Shown here: positions 42,668 through 52,843 of the stretch, in pieces
Position numbering within the stretch: the stretch's first letter is position 1
How the letters are laid out: each line of letters starts with the position of its first letter
DNA from: Exiguobacterium aestuarii
Lineage (GTDB): Bacteria; Bacillota; Bacilli; Exiguobacteriales; Exiguobacteriaceae
Reading direction: 5' to 3'
NCBI RefSeq assembly: GCF_020171655.1
Contig: NZ_JAIVAC010000006.1
Location: 1-53,545, forward strand
DNA: 53,545 nucleotides
Program-made: the position numbers and the translations under genes
The notes under the pieces: model-generated
Told to the model about the DNA's origin: nothing
Database searches by the model: none
Seen by the model: the letters and a program-made list of their open reading frames with translations, nothing else

Positions 42668-43325
42668 GTGTCTTCTCCTCCATCCGCTTTTCAAGCGTCG
42701 CTAATTTTTGTTGTAGTTCATCCACTGCCGCTTCTAAGCGTTCTTGACACTCACGGTCCGGATCTGGGAATCGATGATCGAGGTCATGTTGCTTCACACG
42801 CTTCCCGTTTCGAATGACGACACGTCCTGGAATCCCGACGACGGTCGAATCAGACGGTACATCGTTCAAGACGACAGAGCTCGCTCCGATTTTGACGCAA
42901 TCGCCAACCGTAATGTTTCCGAGCACTTTCGCCCCTGCCGAGATGAGCACATCACTCCCAATTGTAGGATGACGCTTCCCTTTTTCTTTCCCTGTTCCCC
43001 CAAGTGTGACGCCTTGATAAATCGTCACGTCGTTCCCGATAATCGCCGTCTCTCCGATGACGACACCGAAACCATGATCGATGAATACACGGTCGCCGAG
43101 AACTGCTCCAGGATGAATTTCAATCCCGGTCAACCAACGACTGAACTGGGCTAACAACTTGGCCACTAGCTTCACGTTACGTTTCCATAATCCATGCGCG
43201 ATGCGATGTGCCCATATGGCATGTAGACCTGGATACGTCAGTGCCACCTCTACTTTTGAACGGGCGGCAGGATCTAGTTCCAAGACAGTCCGCAAGTCTT
43301 CGCGTATACTGCTCCAAAATCCCAT
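42636..43325 (-). CDS. cysE: serine O-acetyltransferase
   Basis: A 229-residue CysE: an N-terminal helical part ([17 protein letters not shown]) and a left-handed beta-helix of hexapeptide repeats (about 65-170) with [20 protein letters not shown] and [20 protein letters not shown]. It acetylates serine, the first step of cysteine synthesis. The C-terminal tail (about 175-229) is longer than in many CysE proteins and has a predicted coiled coil. AAGGAGATATGAATT precedes the ATG. Confidence 0.97.
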   Translation of the reverse strand: MGFWSSIREDLRTVLELDPAARSKVEVALTYPGLHAIWAHRIAHGLWKRNVKLVAKLLAQFSRWLTGIEIHPGAVLGDRVFIDHGFGVVIGETAIIGNDVTIYQGVTLGGTGKEKGKRHPTIGSDVLISAGAKVLGNITVGDCVKIGASSVVLNDVPSDSTVVGIPGRVVIRNGKRVKQHDLDHRFPDPDRECQERLEAAVDELQQKLATLEKRMEEKTHDSAVQQSHE

Positions 43326-43349
43326 AATTCATATCTCCTTTTCTTATAC

Positions 43350-43570
43350 AAAAACAAAGACGCCCCTGTGCCAAGGCACAGAGACGCCGTAAGCGCGGTT
43401 CCACTCTGTTTGGGAAAAGTGTTCCCCTCTCAAGTCTCGTTAACGCCGAGTCACGGCCTCGACTACGTATCGCCGAGACGGCTCCGAGGTGCACTTCTTC
43501 GGGGGACACATCTAGAACTCCCAGCCTAGGTTCTAGTCTCTGCAAAGTGTCATACCGCTTACTTTCCTCA
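43350..43570 (-). promoter_or_regulatory. T-box riboswitch leader, cysteine-specific, upstream of cysE-cysS
   Basis: The minus-strand leader begins GATGAGGAAAGTAAG, the usual start of stem I, and carries the AGTGCACC specifier region with TGC (Cys) at 43491-43493. The T-box core AGAGTGGAACCGCG (43394-43407) can pair with a tRNA acceptor end or form the antiterminator. The competing terminator (43350-43388) is GGCGTCTCTGTGCC with GGCACAGGGGCGTC, followed by TTTGTTTTT. Uncharged tRNA-Cys would thus turn on both cysteine synthesis and CysRS. No clear promoter was seen; it probably lies in the gltX 3' end. Confidence 0.95.
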
Positions 43571-43579
43571 TCGATGCCT

Positions 43580-45034
43580 TTATGCTAATAAAGTTGTCAG
43601 ACGCTTCAAGACACGCTCTTTTCCGATTAACGAAATCGCGTTCGGAAGCTCTGGGCCATGTGTTTGTCCTGTCGTCGCGACACGGATTGGCATGAACAAG
43701 TTCTTTCCTTTTTGACCAGTCGCTTTTTGCGTCGCTTTTGTCGCCGCTTTAATCGCTTCTGGTGTGAAGTCGTCGATTCCTTCGAGTTGTTGTTTGAACT
43801 CTGCAAGGACAGCAGGCACCGTTTCCCCTGAAAGGACAGCGTTCGCTTCCTCGTCATACTCGATCTCATCTTTGAAGAACAAGTCTGTCAACGCGACAAT
43901 CTCCGCCCCGTGCGTCATTTGTTCTTTATACAATGCGATCAAGTTTGTTGCCCAATCTGCCTCCTCGACAGATACCGCCTCGGGTAATCGTCCTGCTTCT
44001 TGTAAGAATGGTAAACTGAGTGCCACTACTTCGTCAAGCGTGGCCTTCTTCATGTATACACTGTTGATCCAAGAAAGTTTTTGTTGGTCAAACACAGCCG
44101 GACTCTTCGACAAGCGGTTCGCATCAAACATTTCAATGAACTCTTCTTTCGAGAAGATTTCTTCTTCTCCGACCGGTGACCAGCCAAGAAGAGAAATGAA
44201 GTTGAAGAGTGCTGCTGGTAAGTAGCCGAGATCCGCATATTGCTCAATGAACTGGATGATCGATTCATCACGTTTTGACAATTTCTTATGTTGATCGTTA
44301 TAGATGAGCGTCATGTGACCGAATTCAGGATATTCCCATCCAAGCGCGTCATATACCATCATCTGTTTTGGTGTGTTTGCGATGTGGTCGTCTCCACGCA
44401 AGACGTGGCTGATCTTCATCAAGTGGTCGTCGACAACAACAGCGAAGTTGTAAGTCGGAATCCCATCTTGTTTCACGATGACCCAATCACCAAAGTCTTT
44501 CGACTCGAATGAGACATCACCTTTGACGACATCCGTCCACTTATACGTCACGCCTTCAGGAACGCGAATTCGAATTGACGGCTTGCGGCCCTCTGCTTCA
44601 AACGCTTCACGTTCTTCGACAGTCAGGTTGCGGTGCGCACCAGAATAACGCGGTGCTTCGCCGCGCGCGATTTGTGCTTCACGCTCTGCTTCGAGCTCCT
44701 CTGATGTCATATAGCATTTATAAGCAAGACCTTTGCTCATCAATTCGTTGACGTATTTCTCATAAAGTGAAAGACGTTCCATTTGATAATATGGGCCGTA
44801 GTCTCCATCACGACCTGGACCTTCATCCCAATCGATTCCGAGCCACTCCAAATACTTCATTTGACTCTCGACACCATTTAATACATTTCGTTTTTGGTCA
44901 GTATCTTCAATTCGAAGAATCAATTTCCCGCCTGCATGACGAGCAAATAAGTAGTTAAACAACGCAGTCCGCGCATTTCCGATGTGGAGATGCCCCGTCG
45001 GACTAGGCGCATAGCGTACACGCACTTCACTCAT
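43580..45034 (-). CDS. gltX: glutamyl-tRNA synthetase
   Basis: A 484-residue class I synthetase with HIGH-type HIGN ([20 protein letters not shown]) and KMSKS-type KLSKRDES. In Bacillales lacking GlnRS it also charges tRNA-Gln for later amidation; that is a family inference. It follows ispF by 48 nt, and its stop is about 10 bp before the T-box. Confidence 0.98.
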   Translation of the reverse strand: MSEVRVRYAPSPTGHLHIGNARTALFNYLFARHAGGKLILRIEDTDQKRNVLNGVESQMKYLEWLGIDWDEGPGRDGDYGPYYQMERLSLYEKYVNELMSKGLAYKCYMTSEELEAEREAQIARGEAPRYSGAHRNLTVEEREAFEAEGRKPSIRIRVPEGVTYKWTDVVKGDVSFESKDFGDWVIVKQDGIPTYNFAVVVDDHLMKISHVLRGDDHIANTPKQMMVYDALGWEYPEFGHMTLIYNDQHKKLSKRDESIIQFIEQYADLGYLPAALFNFISLLGWSPVGEEEIFSKEEFIEMFDANRLSKSPAVFDQQKLSWINSVYMKKATLDEVVALSLPFLQEAGRLPEAVSVEEADWATNLIALYKEQMTHGAEIVALTDLFFKDEIEYDEEANAVLSGETVPAVLAEFKQQLEGIDDFTPEAIKAATKATQKATGQKGKNLFMPIRVATTGQTHGPELPNAISLIGKERVLKRLTTLLA

Positions 45035-45082
45035 AATAGTTCCACCTTTCTTCTCTTCTGCCCAAATAGTATACCATTTCTG

Positions 45083-45556
45083 TCAAGCCCGGTTGAGTAA
45101 GATGACCGCTTGCGCCGCGATTCCTTCTTCACGTCCTGTGAAGCCGAGCTTCTCCGTCGTCGTCGCTTTTACGTTCACCTGTTCGATGTCCGCTTCAAGG
45201 AGGTCAGCAATGACCGCTCGCATCTCATCAATATAAGGACGTAGCTTCGGACGTTGTGCCATGACGGTCGCGTCCACATTTCCGAGGACATACCCCTCAT
45301 CTTTCACAAGTTGCCATACGTGGCGAAGTAACGCTTTCGAATCCGCATCTTTAAATTCCGGATCCGTATCAGGGAAATGCTTCCCGATATCACCTGCCGC
45401 AATCGCTCCAAGCGCTGCATCGGCAATCGTATGGAGTAACACATCCGCATCGGAATGACCAAGTAGCCCACGTTCATGTGGAATCTCAATTCCTCCTAAA
45501 ATTAATGGACGTCCTTCCGCAAATGCGTGTACATCAAATCCTTGACCAATTCTCAT
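45083..45556 (-). CDS. ispF: 2-C-methyl-D-erythritol 2,4-cyclodiphosphate synthase
   Basis: A 157-residue trimeric MEP-pathway enzyme. Metal ligands in GFDVHAF and the [20 protein letters not shown] stretch are present, as is the C-terminal [18 protein letters not shown]. The ATG overlaps the ispD stop by 4 nt. Confidence 0.98.
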   Translation of the reverse strand: MRIGQGFDVHAFAEGRPLILGGIEIPHERGLLGHSDADVLLHTIADAALGAIAAGDIGKHFPDTDPEFKDADSKALLRHVWQLVKDEGYVLGNVDATVMAQRPKLRPYIDEMRAVIADLLEADIEQVNVKATTTEKLGFTGREEGIAAQAVILLNRA

Positions 45557-46242
45557 TGTATGTCCTCCCTCGCTAAAATCGCATCACCAAACAGTAAATC
45601 CTCTGGCGTCGTCATCTTAATATTATGATAGTCCCCAAGAACGACTTGTACTGTCTCACCAAGCCATTCGAATAAGCTCGCATCGTCCGTTCCCATCATC
45701 TGTTTTTCGACCGCTCGTTCATGTGCCGCTAAAATCGCCTTGGCCTGAAAAGCTTGCGGCGTTTGCGCCAACCATAGATTTTCCCGAGGAACCGTTCGTT
45801 CGATTTGATGACGTTCGACTTGTTTAACTGTGTCTTTGACCGGTACCGCTAAAATAGCGCCACCTTGTAACGCCGCTTCTGCCACTTGATGCAGCTGTTC
45901 ACGTTTTACAAACGGACGGGCACCGTCATGAATCATCACAATCGTATCTGGTGCAACCACCTTGAGCCCCGCATGGACACTCTGTTGTCGTTCTCCCCCA
46001 CCTGCTACATATGTAATCGGTGTTTCGACTTGTGCCGTGATCGCTTCAAACCAGTCACGTTCCTCTGGACGAATCGCCAAAACAATCCGTTCACACCAAG
46101 GATCGGTATCGAACGCTTGTAACGTCCACGCGATAATCGGTTTGTCACGGAGCGACAACATGAGTTTGTTCGCATCCGCTCCCATTCGTTTTCCTCTTCC
46201 CGCAGCCGGGATCACAACTGTATAAGATACTATGTCAAACAC
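45553..46242 (-). CDS. ispD: 2-C-methyl-D-erythritol 4-phosphate cytidylyltransferase
   Basis: A CTP-transferase of the MEP isoprenoid pathway with the nucleotide motif [29 protein letters not shown] and a C-terminal IKMTTPEDL. The start is uncertain. The GTG at 46242 gives 229 residues, near the family length, but AGAGAGG touches it. A TTG at 46305 would place the yacL terminator hairpin inside the reading frame. No in-frame ATG exists near the start. Confidence 0.92.
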   Translation of the reverse strand: MFDIVSYTVVIPAAGRGKRMGADANKLMLSLRDKPIIAWTLQAFDTDPWCERIVLAIRPEERDWFEAITAQVETPITYVAGGGERQQSVHAGLKVVAPDTIVMIHDGARPFVKREQLHQVAEAALQGGAILAVPVKDTVKQVERHQIERTVPRENLWLAQTPQAFQAKAILAAHERAVEKQMMGTDDASLFEWLGETVQVVLGDYHNIKMTTPEDLLFGDAILAREDIQ

Positions 46243-46253
46243 CTCTCTTCGTG

Positions 46254-46283
46254 AAAAAAGAGAGCGCTCACGCGTCTCTTTTT
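46254..46283 (-). terminator. terminator-like hairpin between yacL and ispD
   Basis: On the minus strand AAAAAGAGA pairs with TCTCTTTTT and CGC with GCG (one bulged C) around GTGA, with the T-run forming the end of the stem. It begins 6 bp after the yacL stop and ends about 12 bp before the ispD GTG. It should reduce ispD-ispF-gltX transcription from upstream. Confidence 0.7.
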
Positions 46284-46288
46284 GTTCG

Positions 46289-47353
46289 TTATTCAGGACG
46301 AGCAAAAATCATTCGGCCTGCAGATGTCTGCAGCACACTCGTCACGACGACAGGAAGCGTCTTCGAGATCAACTTACGTCCACCTTCCACGACGACCATC
46401 GTCCCGTCTTCGAGATAGGCAACACCTTGATTTTGTTCTTTCCCTTCTTTAATGACAGTGACGACCATCTCTTCGCCAGGGATGACGATTTGTTTGACGG
46501 CATTCGCTAAGTCATTGATGTTCAAGACTGGAACATTTCGCACTTCACAGACTTTGTTTAAGTTGTAGTCGTTCGTGACGACAATCCCATTTTTCAACTC
46601 TGCCAACTTGATTAATTTGATATCGACTTCTGGTACGTCTTCAAAGTCCCCATCATAAATTTCAACTTGGATTCGCTTGTTTTCTTGCAGTTCTTTTAAA
46701 ATATCAAGTCCACGACGACCACGGTTTCGTTTCAACGTATCCGATGAATCCGCAATATATTGGAGTTCTCCGATGACGAACTGAGGAACGATCAATGTGC
46801 CTTCCACAAATCCGGTCGTGGCGATATCTGCGATACGACCGTCAATAATGACGCTCGTGTCTAAGATTTTATCATTCGAACGTTGTACCGGTTCAGCCGC
46901 CGGTTTCTCCCGCTCACTCTTTACAAATAGTTTGATCCATTCGTTACGCTTCCGATATCCGACCGCGAAACCGAAGTACCCAAACAGCGCCGTGACAAAG
47001 ATTGGAACAATCTTACTCAGTAAGAAAATGTTCGTTACTTCAAGCGAGACACTAATCAAAAAGGCGATCAAGAGCCCGATAATGAGGCCAATCGAACCGA
47101 ATAAAATATCCCCTACCGGTAAACGGACAAGCCGTTCTTCGACAAAACGAATAAATGCAACAACACCATCGGTTAAGAATAAACTAAGAATGAAGAAGAT
47201 AAGTCCACCAATCAAACTTGCTACGTATGGAATCGTTAACCATTCCGGCACATTCATCCCGAGGTCTCCTAATAATAGCGACGCCTCGATAATCCCGAAC
47301 CAACCCACGACGAGCCCAATCAAAATAAATCCGATTCGTACAGCAATCTTCAC
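46289..47353 (-). CDS. PIN/TRAM-domain integral membrane protein (YacL)
   Basis: A 354-residue protein: four N-terminal transmembrane segments (about 4-27, 38-62, 82-106, 112-135), a cytoplasmic PIN domain with acidic ligands (ILDTSVIIDGRIADI, VTNDYNLNK) and a C-terminal TRAM RNA-binding domain. A membrane-bound RNase is the likely function, target unknown. The start is a GTG with AAGGAGG 8 nt upstream; a nearby ATG is out of frame. Bacillus has disA between radA and this gene; it is missing here. Confidence 0.88.
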   Translation of the reverse strand: MKIAVRIGFILIGLVVGWFGIIEASLLLGDLGMNVPEWLTIPYVASLIGGLIFFILSLFLTDGVVAFIRFVEERLVRLPVGDILFGSIGLIIGLLIAFLISVSLEVTNIFLLSKIVPIFVTALFGYFGFAVGYRKRNEWIKLFVKSEREKPAAEPVQRSNDKILDTSVIIDGRIADIATTGFVEGTLIVPQFVIGELQYIADSSDTLKRNRGRRGLDILKELQENKRIQVEIYDGDFEDVPEVDIKLIKLAELKNGIVVTNDYNLNKVCEVRNVPVLNINDLANAVKQIVIPGEEMVVTVIKEGKEQNQGVAYLEDGTMVVVEGGRKLISKTLPVVVTSVLQTSAGRMIFARPE

Positions 47354-47402
47354 TCATTCCACCTCCTTCTATATGAAATAAAATTTCAAAAATAACACTT
47401 TT

Positions 47403-47411
47403 ATTGTAACA
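47403..47411 (-). promoter_or_regulatory. probable yacL promoter (extended -10)
   Basis: The minus strand reads TGTTACAAT, an extended -10, about 50 bp upstream of yacL and downstream of the radA terminator. The -35 is poor. It would serve yacL and, through the following hairpin, ispD-ispF-gltX. Confidence 0.55.
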
Positions 47412-47444
47412 TGGTTTTTTCAATCACGTTCGTTACAAAGCGTT

Positions 47445-47491
47445 AAAAACTGCCATTGGCGACCCGTTAAAACGGGATCGCCAACTGCAGT
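47445..47491 (-). terminator. terminator overlapping the radA 3' end
   Basis: The minus-strand 5' arm, ACTGCAGTTGGCGATCCCG, is the last coding part of radA, and the radA stop TAA lies in the loop (TTTTAA). The 3' arm is CGGGTCGCCAATGGCAGT, followed by TTTTT. It is a long stem with two small irregularities. Confidence 0.88.
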
Positions 47492-48843
47492 GCTTCGTCC
47501 ACCGTTCCGACGCCGACCACTTCAATCCCTGCTGGAGCGGTCCATCCACCCATGTTGTTTTTCGGAATGATGGCACGTGTGAATCCTAGTTTTGCGGCTT
47601 CGGCGACACGTTGTTCAATCCGCGATACGCGTCGCACTTCTCCGGTCAATCCGACTTCACCGATGCAGACATCCGTCGGACGGGTCGGACGGTCACGGAA
47701 ACTCGAGGCAATCGAGACACAAATCGCGAGGTCAATCGCAGGCTCATCTAGTTTAACGCCACCCGCCGCTTTCAAGTATGCGTCTTGTGTCTGAAGCAAC
47801 AAACCCGATCGTTTCTCAAGGACGGCCATCAGAAGCGCGACCCGGTTTTGGTCGATTCCCGTCGCCATACGTCTCGGGTTACCGAATGATGTTGGCGAGA
47901 TGAGTGCTTGTAGTTCGACGAGCACTGTCCTTGTCCCTTCCATCGAAGCGACGACCGTCGAACCGGACACACCGGCGGTTCGTTCTTCTAAAAAGATTTC
48001 GGACGGGTTAAGGACTTCTTCTAGCCCACTCTCTTTCATCTCGAAGATCCCGATTTCGTTCGTTGAACCGAAACGGTTTTTCACCGCGCGTAAAATACGG
48101 AACGTATGATGACGCTCCCCTTCAAAGTAAAGGACCGCATCGACCATGTGCTCGAGTAAACGTGGACCCGCAATCGATCCTTGTTTCGTTACGTGACCGA
48201 CGATGAACACAGCAATCCCTCGTGTTTTTGCAATTTTCATGAGCGCTGCTGTACATTCTCGTACTTGTGACACACTTCCTGGCGCCGATTGAATTTCATC
48301 CATATACACCGTCTGAATCGAGTCGATGATGACAAACCCGGGTTGTTCTTCATCAATGACGCGTTCGATCATCAACATGTCTGTCTCAGCGAGCACAAAC
48401 AAGTCTTCGGTCGGTAAGCCGAGACGTTCCGCTCGCAGTTTCGTCTGCTTGAGTGATTCTTCACCTGAGATATAGAGCACCTTTTTACCACTATGGGCTA
48501 GATGTGCACTGACCTGTAAAAGAATCGTCGACTTCCCGATTCCCGGGTCCCCGCCGACTAAGACGAGTGAACCCGGAACGATCCCACCACCGAGCACACG
48601 GTCAAATTCACGACTATTCGTGTGCACGCGTGTCTCTTCTTGTGAGACGACGTTTGCGAGTCGTTCTGGCTTCAATTGTCGAGATGAACTATGCACAAAC
48701 GCTGCGCCACGTTTGGCTTTCTTCTCTTCGACAAACTCCTCAACGAGCGTATTCCATTCATTACAACCTGGACAACGTCCCATCCATTTGGCTGATTCAT
48801 ATCCACACGATTGGCAGACGTATTTCGTTTTAATTTTGGCCAT
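47467..48843 (-). CDS. radA: DNA repair protein RadA (branch-migration helicase)
   Basis: A 458-residue RecA-like protein: N-terminal C4 zinc finger (C10, C13, C24, C27), Walker [11 protein letters not shown] (about 97-106), Walker B-like [10 protein letters not shown], the family motif [11 protein letters not shown] and a Lon-protease-like C-terminal domain. It loads DnaB and drives branch migration in recombination. A terminator separates it from clpC by about 20 bp, so it needs read-through or a promoter inside clpC. Confidence 0.97.
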   Translation of the reverse strand: MAKIKTKYVCQSCGYESAKWMGRCPGCNEWNTLVEEFVEEKKAKRGAAFVHSSSRQLKPERLANVVSQEETRVHTNSREFDRVLGGGIVPGSLVLVGGDPGIGKSTILLQVSAHLAHSGKKVLYISGEESLKQTKLRAERLGLPTEDLFVLAETDMLMIERVIDEEQPGFVIIDSIQTVYMDEIQSAPGSVSQVRECTAALMKIAKTRGIAVFIVGHVTKQGSIAGPRLLEHMVDAVLYFEGERHHTFRILRAVKNRFGSTNEIGIFEMKESGLEEVLNPSEIFLEERTAGVSGSTVVASMEGTRTVLVELQALISPTSFGNPRRMATGIDQNRVALLMAVLEKRSGLLLQTQDAYLKAAGGVKLDEPAIDLAICVSIASSFRDRPTRPTDVCIGEVGLTGEVRRVSRIEQRVAEAAKLGFTRAIIPKNNMGGWTAPAGIEVVGVGTVDEALQLAIPF

Positions 48844-48860
48844 AAGCTTCCTTCCTGTCT

Positions 48861-48893
48861 AAAAAAAGCTCCCTCATAAACAACGAGGGAGCT
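48861..48893 (-). terminator. intrinsic terminator after clpC
   Basis: On the minus strand AGCTCCCTC pairs with GAGGGAGCT around a 9-nt loop, followed by a run of T, starting 8 bp after the clpC stop. It should insulate radA from the heat-inducible part of the cluster. Confidence 0.92.
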
Positions 48894-48900
48894 GAATGAT

Positions 48901-51336
48901 TTACTGAACCACACCTTCGTTACGAACGACAAACTCTCCATCTTGTACGTCGAGCGCAACTTTACTGCCTCTAGCGATTGTGCCGCCGAGCATTGCTTCT
49001 GAGAGGCGATCTTCCACTTCTCGTTGAAGGGCACGACGGAGAGGGCGAGCCCCGTATTCCGGATCGTAGCCGACTTCGGCAATCTTGTCGAGCGCCGCAT
49101 CCGTCAAGCTGAAATCAACTCCTTGTTCGGCAAGACGTTTCTTGAGTGTCTCTGCCATAAGTTTGATGATTTCTTGAATGTGCTCTTTTTGAAGTGAATG
49201 GAAGACCGTGATTTCGTCAATCCGGTTCAAGAACTCAGGTCGGAACGCCTTTTTCAGTTCCTCGAGTACTTTATCCTTCATTTCCGTATACTCACGTTTC
49301 ACATCATCTTCGACTGTGAATCCAACATATTTATTACGTTGAAGCGCTGCGGCCCCGACGTTTGACGTCATGATGATGACCGTGTTTCGGAAGTCGACCG
49401 TGCGACCTTTCGAATCCGTCAAGCGACCGTCGTCAAGCACTTGAAGTAAGATGTTGAACACTTCAGGGTGCGCTTTTTCAATTTCATCGAGAAGGATGAC
49501 CGAGTATGGTTTCCGGCGTACCTTTTCTGTCAATTGACCGCCTTCTTCGTAACCGACATAACCAGGAGGCGAACCAACGAGACGGCTCGTCGCATGTTTT
49601 TCCATGTACTCTGACATGTCGATTCGAATAATCGCATCCTCATCCCCAAACATCGCTTCGGCAACTGCGCGAGCGAGTTCGGTTTTCCCGACTCCGGTAG
49701 GTCCAAGGAAGATGAATGAACCGATTGGACGTTTTGGATCTTTCAAGCCAGCACGAGCCCGACGAATGGCGCGGGAAATTGATTTCACCGCATCGTCTTG
49801 ACCGATGACACGGTTGTGAAGAATTGATTCGAGTTTGAGGAGACGGTCTGTCTCTTCTTCGGCAATCTTCGTGACCGGCACACCTGTCCAGTTTGCGACA
49901 ACTTGAGCGATATCTTCTTTCGTCACTTCAAGTTTTTCGTTTCCTTGCTTGTTCTGCCATTCTGCTTTCAACTCTTCTAACTCATCGCGTAACTTTTGTT
50001 CTGTATCACGGAGAGAAGCTGCTTTTTCAAACTCTTGGCTTTGAACAGCAGAGTCTTTTTCTTTACGAATCGATTCAAGGCGTGACTCCAACTCTTTCAA
50101 GTTCGGTGGTGCCGTGAACGAACGAAGTCGTACTTTTGATGCCGCCTCATCGACGAGGTCAATCGCTTTGTCCGGTAAGAAACGATCCGAGATGTAACGG
50201 TCAGACAGAACGACCGCCTCGTGAATCGCTGTGTCCGTAATCGTTACGCGGTGATGCGCTTCATAACGATCGCGCAACCCGAGTAGGATTTGTTCAGCTT
50301 CTTCTGTTGTCGGTTCATTTACTTGAATTGGTTGGAAGCGTCGTTCAAGCGCTGCATCCTTTTCGATGTACTTCCGGTATTCATCAAGTGTAGTCGCCCC
50401 GATACATTGAAGTTCACCACGAGCCAATGACGGCTTGAGGATGTTCGACGCATCAATCGCACCTTCTGCACCACCCGCACCAATCAATGTGTGCAACTCG
50501 TCAATGAAGAGAATGACGTTTCCTGCCTGACGAATTTCATCCATTACTTTTTTCAATCGATCTTCGAACTCACCACGATATTTCGTACCTGCTACGAGTG
50601 TACCCATGTCGAGTACCATCACTCGTTTATTGCGAAGTGTTTCAGGTACTTCGTTGTTAATGATTTGTTGAGCGAGACCTTCGACTACTGCCGTTTTCCC
50701 GACACCTGGTTCTCCAATAAGAACCGGGTTGTTTTTCGTACGACGAGATAAGACTTCAATGACACGTTGAATCTCACCTGCGCGGCCGATGACCGGGTCT
50801 AAACGTGACTCACGTGCTTGTTGCGTCAAGTCGCGTGCCAATCCATCAAGTGTTGGGGTTGCAGCGCTCGCGCCTGGTTGCGAAGCATTTGAAGAAGACT
50901 CCGTGTTACCGAGAAGCTGTAATACTTGTTGACGCGCTTTCGTCAAACTGATTCCAAGGTTATTGAGGACACGTGCTGCGACACCTTCGCCTTCACGAAT
51001 CAATCCAAGAAGGATGTGCTCCGTTCCAACATATGAATGTCCTAGTTTTCGTGCCTCATCCATCGAGAGTTCAATGACCTTTTTCGCACGTGGTGTGTAG
51101 TGAATCGTCGATCCATTCTCAGAACCGCGTCCAATCAATGATTCTACTTCTTGTTGAATTTTTTCAGAAGTCAATCCGAGAGCGAAGAGCGCTTTTGCCG
51201 CAATCCCTTCTCCTTCACGAACCAATCCTAATAAAATATGTTCTGTACCAATATTATGATGGCCAAGACGTACTGCTTCCTCTTGTGCTAAAGCTAATAC
51301 GCGCTGTGCTCGTTCTGTAAATCGTCCAAACATCAT
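48901..51336 (-). CDS. clpC: AAA+ chaperone ClpC
   Basis: An 811-residue Hsp100 unfoldase: double Clp-N domain (1-145), D1 Walker [12 protein letters not shown]-containing middle domain (about 415-460, [20 protein letters not shown]; in part), D2 Walker [14 protein letters not shown], and a C-terminal domain. With ClpP it degrades proteins tagged by McsB phosphoarginine. The ATG at 51336 follows AAGGAGG by 8 nt ([20 protein letters not shown]); a TTG two codons earlier is less likely. Confidence 0.98.
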   Translation of the reverse strand: MMFGRFTERAQRVLALAQEEAVRLGHHNIGTEHILLGLVREGEGIAAKALFALGLTSEKIQQEVESLIGRGSENGSTIHYTPRAKKVIELSMDEARKLGHSYVGTEHILLGLIREGEGVAARVLNNLGISLTKARQQVLQLLGNTESSSNASQPGASAATPTLDGLARDLTQQARESRLDPVIGRAGEIQRVIEVLSRRTKNNPVLIGEPGVGKTAVVEGLAQQIINNEVPETLRNKRVMVLDMGTLVAGTKYRGEFEDRLKKVMDEIRQAGNVILFIDELHTLIGAGGAEGAIDASNILKPSLARGELQCIGATTLDEYRKYIEKDAALERRFQPIQVNEPTTEEAEQILLGLRDRYEAHHRVTITDTAIHEAVVLSDRYISDRFLPDKAIDLVDEAASKVRLRSFTAPPNLKELESRLESIRKEKDSAVQSQEFEKAASLRDTEQKLRDELEELKAEWQNKQGNEKLEVTKEDIAQVVANWTGVPVTKIAEEETDRLLKLESILHNRVIGQDDAVKSISRAIRRARAGLKDPKRPIGSFIFLGPTGVGKTELARAVAEAMFGDEDAIIRIDMSEYMEKHATSRLVGSPPGYVGYEEGGQLTEKVRRKPYSVILLDEIEKAHPEVFNILLQVLDDGRLTDSKGRTVDFRNTVIIMTSNVGAAALQRNKYVGFTVEDDVKREYTEMKDKVLEELKKAFRPEFLNRIDEITVFHSLQKEHIQEIIKLMAETLKKRLAEQGVDFSLTDAALDKIAEVGYDPEYGARPLRRALQREVEDRLSEAMLGGTIARGSKVALDVQDGEFVVRNEGVVQ

Positions 51337-51360
51337 TGACAAAACCTCCTTGTAGTTGGA

Positions 51361-52404
51361 TCAAACTAAGCCTTGATCTAACGTTCGACGAACGAGGGTC
51401 GCTCGTTCTCGATCCCGTTCTTGCGTAGATAATGTTTTCCCGAAATGTTTTTGTAGAAAACCTGATTGTAGCCGAACAATGAGTTCATGGAACTTTGGTG
51501 GACTCCAATCAGACAAAATCCCTAGGTCACTCGCTAAATGTAAATCAGATAATCGTTCGATGGCTTCAGTAGAAGATAGTAATTTAGCATATCGCAAAAT
51601 ACCATATGATCGATAAAATCGATCTTCCAACTCTTCCTGTCGATTCGCAACGAGTTCTTCGCGCGCATGACGCTCTGCTTGAATCACTTGTTCTGTCACT
51701 TCCATAAAGTCAGCCAGTAACTGTGACTCGTGACTCCCTAATGTCCGTTGATTCGACAGTTGGAACAAGCGACCCGCCGCATCACTACCTTCACCATAAC
51801 GACCTCGAATCGTATAGCCAAGTTTTCGAAGTTCTCGCAAGATTGGACTGATTCGTCCCGTTAAGGTGAGTCCCGGCAAGTGTAACATGACCGAGGCACG
51901 AAGTCCTGTTCCGATATTGCTTGGACATGTCGTCAAATAACCTAACTGTTCATCAAACGCATACGATAGAGATTCTGCACATAATGCGTCAACTTGTTTC
52001 GCTAATTCAAACGCCTCTTTCACTTGATATCCTGGAAGTAGCGTTTGAATGCGTAAATGGTCTTCCTCATTAATCAATACACTAATTGTTTCATCTTCAC
52101 TTAAGAAGACCGCACTCTCTTCATTGGTTGCAACGGCTGGGCTAATGAGGTGTTTCTCCATCAACGCCTGTCGTGTCACTTCATCATAATCACGCATATG
52201 AAGATATTCGAATCCTTTCAACCCACGTAGACGCCCTTCTAGACGATCACAAAGCTGACGTTCTCCTTCTTTAGAAAGTACGGGAGAGAATACCGTGTCT
52301 TTGACATTACGTGCCAGTCGAATTCTTGTAGAAACAACCAAATCATCGAGCTTGGCACGTTCTTTCATTTTTGGACCAAGTGGATGTGTTAGGAAAGTTT
52401 CCAT
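51361..52404 (-). CDS. mcsB: protein-arginine kinase McsB
   Basis: A 347-residue guanido-kinase homologue that phosphorylates arginines of client proteins and of CtsR. The motif DDLVVSTRIRLARNV and the nucleotide-binding CPSNIGTGLRASVMLHLPGL are typical; the C-terminal arginine-rich RDRERATLVRRTL fits the phosphoarginine-receptor region. It shares one base with mcsA (TGATG), so the activator and kinase are coupled. Confidence 0.97.
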   Translation of the reverse strand: METFLTHPLGPKMKERAKLDDLVVSTRIRLARNVKDTVFSPVLSKEGERQLCDRLEGRLRGLKGFEYLHMRDYDEVTRQALMEKHLISPAVATNEESAVFLSEDETISVLINEEDHLRIQTLLPGYQVKEAFELAKQVDALCAESLSYAFDEQLGYLTTCPSNIGTGLRASVMLHLPGLTLTGRISPILRELRKLGYTIRGRYGEGSDAAGRLFQLSNQRTLGSHESQLLADFMEVTEQVIQAERHAREELVANRQEELEDRFYRSYGILRYAKLLSSTEAIERLSDLHLASDLGILSDWSPPKFHELIVRLQSGFLQKHFGKTLSTQERDRERATLVRRTLDQGLV

Positions 52405-52838
52405 CAGACATCTCCCTGCCCTTCTAATTGCTTCATTTCTTTTTGAATGCGTGCTGCCCGTTCATAATCTTCTTGTTCGACAGCGCGGTTCAACTCCCCT
52501 GCCAACTTTTCGAGCCGTTCTTCAATCCGTTCATGTGGCGTGCGTAACTGGTCAGGGATTGAACCGATATGATGATCGTGTCCTTGTTGATATTGACGAG
52601 TGATTTTAATCAATTCATCCCGAAATACGGTATAACATGTAGCGCATCCTGCTTTTCGTACGCGCAATAGGTCTTGGCGTGTCATCTGACAAGTCGGGCA
52701 TCGCTTCACGACTGGTACATATCCTGTCATCAGTTCTACCGTACATTGTCGACATAATCGTTTTTTTACGGGTACATCTTGTTCCATCACAACGACTTCA
52801 TTGACAGCAGGTCGTTGTTTACAACGTTCGCATAACAT
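52404..52838 (-). CDS. mcsA: McsA, activator of McsB (short form)
   Basis: A 144-residue protein with four CxxC pairs (C3/C6, C29/C32, C47/C50, C65/C68), forming two zinc-binding units, and a C-terminal UVR domain (about 102-140, LNRAVEQEDYERAARIQKEM). B. subtilis McsA is about 185 residues; the difference is mainly the linker between the two zinc units, which is about 45 residues there and about 14 here. It is needed to activate McsB kinase. Confidence 0.93.
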   Translation of the reverse strand: MLCERCKQRPAVNEVVVMEQDVPVKKRLCRQCTVELMTGYVPVVKRCPTCQMTRQDLLRVRKAGCATCYTVFRDELIKITRQYQQGHDHHIGSIPDQLRTPHERIEERLEKLAGELNRAVEQEDYERAARIQKEMKQLEGQGDV

Positions 52839-52843
52839 ACGAC

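Noticed and set aside
47184-47423. Minus-strand ATG with ideal AAGGAGG spacing at the start of yacL, giving a 79-residue frame
   Set aside because: It runs in another frame inside yacL, with no family resemblance; the GTG eight bases from the same ribosome site opens the real 354-residue protein.
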